DNA of 9,476 bases, from the NCBI GenBank assembly GCA_900756035.1, contig CAAEIR010000157.1:1-9476 (forward strand). Direction: 5' to 3'. Below the pieces are notes generated by a model. It made no database searches, was not told the DNA's origin, and saw nothing but the letters and a program-made list of their open reading frames with translations. Numbering within the stretch: the first letter of the stretch is position 1; the number at the start of each line of letters is the position of its first letter. The position numbers and the translations under genes are program-made. Shown in pieces: positions 7,460-9,476 of this stretch. Source of the stretch: an uncultured Anaerostipes sp. (lineage in GTDB: Bacteria > Bacillota > Clostridia > Lachnospirales > Lachnospiraceae).

Positions 7460-7635
7460 AAGAATTTCGTCAGTTCCCTGAGTCTTTGGCTTATGTGCAA
7501 CCGATGAGTGAGAATTATATACTTCGAATCAAGCATTCGAAGTCAGAACAAAAAAATTAAAAGAAAAAGGATATAAAAAGACAGAATCAAGCCTCTGTTT
7601 TCTTTTTATGTCCTTTTTTATTTTTGCAAAGGAGG
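7460..7635 (+). promoter_or_regulatory. Structured 5' leader, copy 2 (repeated element)
   Basis: This is the second copy of the element at 1-178, offset by 7459 bases. The 9-bp hairpin (7521-7529 with 7535-7543) is unchanged, and its only difference is in the loop (CAAGC instead of CAAGT). The loop of the terminator hairpin has diverged while its 3' arm is identical. The copy ends in GGAGG (7631-7635). Similarity stops just past the ATGTTAAA start (7648), after which the downstream sequences are unrelated. It has its own promoter, so it yields either an attenuated leader or a discrete RNA of about 165 nt. Confidence 0.65.
7566..7620 (+). terminator. Terminator-like hairpin of leader copy 2
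   Basis: The A-rich arm AAAAAGGATATAAAAAG (from 7564) pairs with CTTTTTATGTCCTTTTT. ACAGA pairs with TCTGT at the tip, with a small U bulge, and a T-rich tail follows. The C-to-T change at the equivalent of position 113 keeps pairing as G-U. Transcripts from the promoter at 7420-7448 would meet it after about 165 nt. Confidence 0.6.
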
Positions 7636-7647
7636 AAAGAAAAACAC

Positions 7648-7671
7648 ATGTTAAACGTAACAGAGAAATAG
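7648..7671 (+). CDS. Seven-codon reading frame after leader copy 2 (remnant or leader peptide)
   Basis: The ATG begins with the same ATGTTAAA as the large gene after leader copy 1, but the frame encodes only MLNVTEK before TAG. GGAGG lies 12 nt before the ATG, which is rather far. It may be the leftover start of a gene whose body was lost or replaced when the leader was duplicated, or a translated leader peptide. Nothing shows that it is functional. Confidence 0.25.
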   Translation: MLNVTEK

Positions 7672-7682
7672 GTGGGGCATAA

Positions 7683-7751
7683 ATGGAAGTTGGAGAGGGA
7701 AGGATCAGAAAGTACATATTTGGTCTGGATGAATTTCACATAAATTGGTGA
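7683..7751 (+). CDS. Short hypothetical reading frame ending in an internal-looking TGA
   Basis: A 22-codon frame starts at ATG 7683 with GGTGGGG as a fair ribosome binding site, reads MEVGEGRIRKYIFG... and ends ...EFHINW at TGA 7749. The same frame stays open beyond that TGA for a further 23 codons (DDGPARPPKK onward) until TAA at 7821-7840. A single point change, for example TGG to TGA, would thus have cut a longer small protein. I cannot name a family. It could also be non-coding spacer. Confidence 0.3.
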   Translation: MEVGEGRIRKYIFGLDEFHINW

Positions 7752-7821
7752 GACGATGGACCTGCTCGCCCCCCTAAAAAAATTAGACAACAAAGCAAAA
7801 AGAAGTTTAAAGGAGAATATT

Positions 7822-8682
7822 ATGATGACATACGAAATTTTTAAAAAAGCATTATTAGAAGAAGTAAAGAAAAATTTTCCGGAGAAAGGATTAACAATCA
7901 AGACAATCCGAAAAATTAACAAAGAGGAACAAGAGTTTTTGACTTTCAGTCAGGGATCTTCGGCTGTGGTTTACCTGAAAGATTTGTACGAACGTTTTTT
8001 GAAAGAGCAAGATTTTAAAAAAATCGTAGAAGCTGCAATTCAGATTTTGTCAATAGAGGCAAAAGATATGGAAAACATTGCTTCTGCCGATTACATTAAA
8101 ACACATTGCTTCTTCCAATTGATAAACGCAGAGAAGAATCATGATTTACTGTTGGAATCAGTGCATTATGATTACTTTGACCTTGCAGTGGTTTGTCGAG
8201 TTTTAACAACTGGTGTTTTAACAACCAGTGATTCGGAGGAAATACAATCGTACATCTTAAAGAAACATCATATGCAAGCGTTAAACGTCGAAGAAGAAGA
8301 GTTATTTCGTCTAGCCAAAGAGAACACAAAGAGATTCTTTCATCCTGAGATGATCTCCCTTGCAGAAGCGTTAGGGCTTCCGGAAGGCATGTGTCCTCCG
8401 ATAACGGTGCTAACCAACGACCAGAGAACATATGGAGCTACAAGCATTATTTATGAAAGTATTCTTCAACAATTCGCAAAAGAACGAGGAGATTTTTACT
8501 TGCTACCTTCTAGCACTCATGAATTTTTATTACTTCCTAAAGAGGAGGGTATGACTCCAAGTCCTTTGAAAAAAATAGTTCGAGAGGTGAATGCTACAGC
8601 AGTACAGACAGAAGATTTATTATCAGATAATATCTATTTTTACAGTAAAAGGACCCAGAAAATTTATATAATTACAGACTAG
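7822..8682 (+). CDS. DUF5688-family protein
   Basis: This 286-residue soluble protein has no signal peptide or membrane segment. The N-terminal MMTYEIFKKALLEEVKKNFP and the C-terminal DFYLLPSSTHEFLLLP, EVN and LLSDNIYFYSK match, from memory, the DUF5688 proteins common in Lachnospiraceae genomes and their mobile islands. Their biochemical role is unknown. The start was chosen at ATG 7822 (or the adjacent ATG 7825) because AAAGGAG (7809-7815) sits 6 nt upstream. A 22-codon longer reading from 7756 contains that site and lacks its own. No enzyme motif is evident. Residues of note are the SSTHE segment and acidic/hydrophobic repeats typical of an alpha/beta fold. The gene lies downstream of leader copy 2 with no other strong promoter seen, and a terminator follows its stop within 10 nt. 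Confidence 0.75.
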   Translation: MMTYEIFKKALLEEVKKNFPEKGLTIKTIRKINKEEQEFLTFSQGSSAVVYLKDLYERFLKEQDFKKIVEAAIQILSIEAKDMENIASADYIKTHCFFQLINAEKNHDLLLESVHYDYFDLAVVCRVLTTGVLTTSDSEEIQSYILKKHHMQALNVEEEELFRLAKENTKRFFHPEMISLAEALGLPEGMCPPITVLTNDQRTYGATSIIYESILQQFAKERGDFYLLPSSTHEFLLLPKEEGMTPSPLKKIVREVNATAVQTEDLLSDNIYFYSKRTQKIYIITD

Positions 8683-8689
8683 AAAAGAG

Positions 8690-8730
8690 AAGAATTTGAC
8701 AACTTATTGCTGTCGAATTCTTTTTATTTT
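8690..8730 (+). terminator. Intrinsic terminator after the DUF5688-like gene
   Basis: AAGAATTTGACA (8690-8701) pairs with TGTCGAATTCTT (8711-8722) as a 12-bp stem including one G-U pair and a 9-nt loop, followed by a T-rich tail. It separates this gene from the RadC-like gene. Confidence 0.85.
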
Positions 8731-8786
8731 ATCGAAATTCAAAAGAAAGACACAGTCAACTCTATTTAAAGAAAAGGAAAATATAT

Positions 8787-9248
8787 ATGAGAGTCAAAGA
8801 ATATATCACAGAGCTGGATGATTCCAAAAAAAATGTAGTAAGAGAGATTCGTTCCTATGAGATCGAATTCGCAGCTTTGAAAAATCCAGAAGGCCTATAT
8901 CAGATGGCAAAAAAGCTTCGTATTGATCGCAGAGCAGAAGAGTTCGTCTACGCAATTGCGGTGGATTCGGCAAATATCCCTATGGGTATTTTTGAGGTTT
9001 CTCATGGAAATATTAACCAATCCATTATTAGTCCGAGAGAAATTTTTGTTCGTTTGCTGTTGATAGGAGCTTCTAATTTTTTCTTGCTGCACAATCATCC
9101 ATCCGGGAATACTTCTCCATCGAAAGAGGATGTTGCTGTTACCAAGAGAATATCAGATGTCGGAAAACTGATGAATCTCCAATTATTAGATCATTTGATC
9201 ATTGGAGTAAATGATTACAGGAGTCTCAGGGAAGACGGAGTTTTATGA
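8787..9248 (+). CDS. radC: RadC-type JAB/MPN domain protein
   Basis: This 153-residue protein consists of the RadC/JAB metalloprotease-fold domain alone, without the helix-hairpin-helix region of chromosomal RadC. That is the short form usual on mobile elements. The zinc/JAMM signature is complete: Glu70 in IFEVSHG, then HNHPSGNTSPSKED with His102, His104, Ser112 and Asp115 (H-x-H-x10-D). LLDHLIIG and YRSLREDG near the end are also typical. The start ATG 8787 has AAAAGGAAA (8773-8780) upstream. The role of the RadC family is unsettled: the name reflects an old DNA-repair assignment, and the fold suggests an isopeptidase-like metalloenzyme. No clear promoter is seen in the 100-nt gap before it. 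The symbol is by family only. Confidence 0.88.
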   Translation: MRVKEYITELDDSKKNVVREIRSYEIEFAALKNPEGLYQMAKKLRIDRRAEEFVYAIAVDSANIPMGIFEVSHGNINQSIISPREIFVRLLLIGASNFFLLHNHPSGNTSPSKEDVAVTKRISDVGKLMNLQLLDHLIIGVNDYRSLREDGVL

Positions 9249-9309
9249 AGAAACAACACAAAATCAAAATAACGAAATGATTATGTATTTTTAAGAAAGG
9301 GGAAATTTG

Positions 9310-9474
9310 ATGCAAAATCGAGATTTATTTGAAGATGCACGAGAAATTATGGGATATTTGTATATTTCAGATTTACGAGGACATCGAAAGGAGATTTTAG
9401 CAAAGATACCGAAAAAGTTTTTGAATCAGTATTCCAAGAAGCAAAGGCAGGATTTTTATGATTATATAAGCTAG
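9310..9474 (+). CDS. 54-residue hypothetical protein
   Basis: ATG 9310 is preceded by AAAGGGGA with about 6-nt spacing, a strong site, and the frame runs to TAG at 9472-9474 just before the window ends. The product is small, soluble and charged (MQNRDLFEDAREIMGYLYIS..., then DLRGHRKEILAKIPKKF and a Lys/Gln-rich end YSKKQRQDFYDYIS). It looks mostly helical. I recognise no family. It lies 61 nt downstream of the RadC-like gene in the same direction with no terminator between, so the two are probably co-transcribed. The strong ribosome binding site and amphipathic composition make it a credible small gene rather than chance. Confidence 0.6.
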   Translation: MQNRDLFEDAREIMGYLYISDLRGHRKEILAKIPKKFLNQYSKKQRQDFYDYIS

Positions 9475-9476
9475 AA

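Noticed and set aside
7756..7821. 22-codon N-terminal extension of the DUF5688-like protein
   Set aside because: There is no ribosome binding site before ATG 7756, and the strong AAAGGAG at 7809-7815 lies inside the extension and points to 7822.
1..9476. CRISPR array, tRNA or rRNA genes, or IS inverted repeats
   Set aside because: No regularly spaced direct repeats, cloverleaf, rRNA-like stretches or transposase genes were seen. The only long repeat is the pair of leaders.

Overview
The window is low-GC DNA of Bacillota type (strong AAAGGAG ribosome binding sites, A-rich coding, U-tailed hairpin terminators). Its gene set is that of an integrative and conjugative element (ICE) or related mobile island in a gut-type Clostridia, probably Lachnospiraceae. 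The genus is not visible and the lineage is inferred from family resemblance only.

Left and centre (1-7322): one very large gene dominates. It is the fused N6-adenine-type DNA methyltransferase plus SNF2/DEAH-box helicase protein common in Clostridia ICEs. Here it is broken three times. An 11-bp tandem duplication (458-481) shifts the frame before the methyltransferase domain. A second shift lies at or near an A6G run (1354-1360) between the methyltransferase and helicase domains. A 2372-nt group II intron (4105-6476) sits between helicase motifs V and VI. Removing one 11-bp unit, making a -1 shift at the A-run and splicing the intron restores a single open frame of about 1584 residues. The intron lies in sense orientation, has recognisable IBS/EBS pairings, domain V and domain VI, and encodes its own reverse transcriptase/maturase (4721-6358).

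Middle (7323-7820): a strong terminator closes the helicase gene. An extended -10 promoter follows, and then a second copy (7460-7635) of a roughly 175-nt structured leader that also occupies the start of the window (1-178). Each copy has a perfect 9-bp hairpin, then a long terminator-like hairpin, then a ribosome binding site. This looks like an attenuator, or a small terminated RNA used at two places in the element. It is the best candidate for something undescribed here. Only very short reading frames follow copy 2 directly.

Right (7822-9476): a DUF5688-like gene with its own terminator, a RadC-type JAB/MPN metalloprotease-fold gene, and a 54-codon hypothetical gene. All are typical ICE accessory genes. 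Everything supported lies on the + strand.
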